Source: Oscillatoria sp. Prado101 (lineage in GTDB: Bacteria > Cyanobacteriota > Cyanobacteriia > Cyanobacteriales > Oscillatoriaceae). Taken from it: 7,138 nt of DNA. Location of the stretch: contig JALOOK010000248.1 in the NCBI GenBank assembly GCA_025454445.1, positions 1 through 7,138 of the forward strand, read 5' to 3'. The translations under genes and the position numbers were made by a program. Each line of letters starts with the position of its first letter. Positions within the stretch are counted from its first letter, which is position 1. Below the pieces are notes generated by a model that was not told the DNA's origin, searched no databases, and worked only from the letters and a program-made list of their open reading frames with translations. Positions 5,901-7,138 of the stretch are shown piece by piece.

Positions 5901-5989
5901 AACCTGTGGGGCAGTGAAGGGTCGTTTCCAGGGGATGCCGGTGCCAAACGTGAGATGCAAAAGACTAAATTAAAAGAGAGAAACTCTTG

Positions 5990-6469
5990 ATGCGAATGCG
6001 CATTAAAAATCGCCTGTTCTGGGTGGCTGCCACAGCCAGCCTGATTCTAGACCGGCTTAGCAAATACTGGGTCGTGCAAAATTTTCAACTGGCCGATACA
6101 TGGCCCCTGTGGCCAAATGTCTTTCACTTCACTTATGTCACCAACACCGGCGCGGCATTTAGCCTGTTTAGCGAGGGGGGGAGTTGGCTGCGCTGGCTGT
6201 CGCTGGGAGTGAGTTTGGTGCTGATGGCGTGGGCTTGGTTTGGCCCCAACTTCAATCGCTGGGAGCAGGCGGGGTATGGATTTATATTAGGGGGAGCGCT
6301 GGGGAATGGCATAGACCGGTTCGCTGAGGGGAAAGTGGTGGATTTTCTCGATTTTCGCCTGATCCGATTTCCGGTGTTTAACTTGGCGGATGTGTTTATC
6401 AATGTCGGCATTGTCTGCCTGCTGATCGAGGCATTCTGGCAAGCGCCGTCAGCAAAGCGACGGCAGTGA
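5990..6469 (+). CDS. lspA: Lipoprotein signal peptidase II (LspA)
   Basis: Inner-membrane aspartyl protease that removes the signal peptide from diacylglyceryl-modified prolipoproteins. ATG at 5990 gives 159 residues, typical for LspA; the ATG at 5996 is also possible, and GAGAG at 5976-5980 (9 bases upstream) favours 5990. Four hydrophobic segments are expected and seen at about 8-29, 64-84, 95-106 and 131-149. Family motifs are LDRLSK (20-25), TNTGAAFSLF (51-60), GALGNGIDRFAEGKVVDFLDF (from 102) and FPVFNLADVFINVG (127-140). By homology the catalytic aspartates are D118 (VVDF) and D134 (NLAD), 16 residues apart, against 19 as I recall for the Pseudomonas aeruginosa enzyme. A short hairpin covers the ribosome-binding region. 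It sits between bioBY and an FHA-PBP gene, all on the plus strand, but the spacers are too long to assume a single operon. Confidence 0.96.
   Translation: MRMRIKNRLFWVAATASLILDRLSKYWVVQNFQLADTWPLWPNVFHFTYVTNTGAAFSLFSEGGSWLRWLSLGVSLVLMAWAWFGPNFNRWEQAGYGFILGGALGNGIDRFAEGKVVDFLDFRLIRFPVFNLADVFINVGIVCLLIEAFWQAPSAKRRQ
6445..6464 (+). terminator. Hairpin at the 3' end of lspA
   Basis: GCCGTC (6445-6450) and GACGGC (6459-6464) form a perfect 6-base-pair GC-rich stem with an 8-base loop, ending 2 bases before the lspA stop codon. No T-run follows, so it is not a standard intrinsic terminator; it may protect the 3' end or be coincidental, since it is partly coding. Confidence 0.3.
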
Positions 6470-6729
6470 GGCCAATTTGAGATAATGTTACTGCCCTCAC
6501 AGGTGGAAAAATCCCGAAAAGCTGCTTCTCGGTGGCGGAGGCGGACGCGGGAGGATTAGGATCTCTCGAAGACACCGGCTGCGGTATGGCAGTCTGAGGC
6601 CATCAATTGCCAGCGCGTGTCTGGAAAAGCTCGGTGAGCTGTAGTTGCTGCCAGAAGGGCATCAATGCCGGGTGCAACTTTGGCAAGACTGGGCCATCTA
6701 ATACTTGAAAACCTATTTGCATTTGGCGC
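6470..6729. other. Spacer between lspA and the PBP gene
   Basis: These 260 bases hold no gene I can support. A short palindrome GGCAT-CA-ATGCC (6658-6669) and a TTGGCA (6680-6685) with a TAATAC (6699-6704) at too short a spacing are seen. A promoter for the downstream gene is likely here, but I cannot place it. Confidence 0.4.
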
Positions 6730-7138
6730 ATGAATTCACCCCAGCCCCCTCAACAGCCGAACCCCCAACAGCCGCGGACGATCTTCAACACTATCGCCAA
6801 AGCGGTGCAGACGTTCGCCAATGTGAATTTCGCTCAGCTGGCACTCAAGCCCAATGCCAGGGTGGCAGAACTGTGGGTGTTCGATGCCGGTACGGGATCG
6901 CAAGAGAAATATCCGCTGTTGGGAGAGCGATACCTGCTTGGGCGCAGTTCCAAATCCTCCGATATTGTGGTGCGCAACCCAGTTGTCAGCCAGACTCACC
7001 TGTCTCTGACGCGGGACAGTGGCAATCCCAACGCGCCGTTCATGATTAGAGACGAGAATTCTACTAACGGCATTTATAAATGCAAGCGGCGGATTACCTC
7101 TATGGCGCTGCGCCACGGCGAGGTCCTGACGCTGGGGC
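6730..7138 (+). CDS. FHA-domain class A penicillin-binding protein (5' end, partial)
   Basis: Only the first 136 codons are present; the gene runs off the right edge. From ATG at 6730 the protein opens with a Pro/Gln-rich stretch (1-16), a short linker (17-60) and then a forkhead-associated (FHA) phosphopeptide-binding domain from about 61. The FHA signature residues are present: YLLGRSS (68-74, with G71 and R72), SQTHLSL (87-93, with S87 and H90) and DENSTNG (108-114, with N113), followed by LRHGEVLTLG (127-136). The overall pattern, including LALKPNA near 37 and RDENSTNGIY, resembles the N-terminus of cyanobacterial PBP1A-like bifunctional transglycosylase/transpeptidases that carry an FHA domain before the membrane anchor. 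The catalytic domains lie outside the window, so the PBP assignment comes from recalled family resemblance, while the FHA domain is seen directly. No clear Shine-Dalgarno is present. Confidence 0.8.
   Translation, partial: MNSPQPPQQPNPQQPRTIFNTIAKAVQTFANVNFAQLALKPNARVAELWVFDAGTGSQEKYPLLGERYLLGRSSKSSDIVVRNPVVSQTHLSLTRDSGNPNAPFMIRDENSTNGIYKCKRRITSMALRHGEVLTLG

Larger units (their letters stand above)
5500..5989. other. Spacer between bioY and lspA
   Basis: About 490 bases without a supportable gene. It holds weak hairpins after bioY, an isolated TTGACA (5587-5592) with no partner at normal spacing, a TATAAT (5668-5673), a nested inverted-repeat element (5698-5787), a 9-base tandem duplication (5782-5799), and a second TATAAT (5895-5900) that probably drives lspA. 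The half nearest bioY is AT-rich; the repeat element is GC-rich. Confidence 0.55.

Noticed and set aside
1..7138. HIP1 octamer GCGATCGC, CRISPR arrays, tRNA genes and transposase genes
   Set aside because: I looked through both strands by eye and found none; the lack of HIP1 in 7 kb is not enough to argue about lineage.

Overview
The window reads as cyanobacterial chromosome with ordinary housekeeping and nutrient genes. I see no defence system, CRISPR array, phage, insertion sequence, tRNA or rRNA. The cyanobacterial assignment rests on four points: a penicillin-binding protein start carrying an N-terminal FHA domain, a bioB-bioY pair next to lspA, a candidate SphR-type Pho box, and short dispersed palindromes that I recall as common in filamentous (Oscillatoriales-like) cyanobacteria. 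Base composition looks roughly balanced. I cannot name a genus from this.

Left part, minus strand (64-3319): phosphate ABC transporter genes in transcription order pstC (3199-2249), pstA (2136-1243), pstB (870-64). No periplasmic phosphate-binding protein (pstS/sphX) and no phoU lie in the window. Upstream of pstC is a promoter-like arrangement: two 8-base repeats of the form PyTTAAPyPy, spaced 3 bases apart (11-base period), placed where a -35 box would sit ahead of a TATTAT -10. This suggests induction by phosphate starvation through SphS/SphR. The pstC-pstA gap holds a pair of 15-base palindromic repeats, and the pstA-pstB gap is unusually long (372 bases).

Middle (3200-3711): a divergent intergenic region of about 0.5 kb between pstC and bioB. 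It holds the Pho box, a purine-rich tract, a G-rich potential quadruplex and a 14-base GC palindrome.

Right part, plus strand (3712-7138): bioB (biotin synthase, GTG start) and bioY (biotin permease S-component) are 15 bases apart and form a likely operon combining biotin synthesis with uptake. A 490-base spacer with a nested inverted-repeat element of about 90 bases and two TATAAT hexamers leads to lspA (lipoprotein signal peptidase). After a further 260-base spacer comes the 5' end of an FHA-domain class A penicillin-binding protein, cut by the window end.

The most worthwhile second looks are the Pho box, the two families of dispersed palindromic repeats, the G-rich bioB leader, the long pstA-pstB gap, and the hairpin that could mask the lspA ribosome-binding site. 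None of these amounts to a convincing new system.
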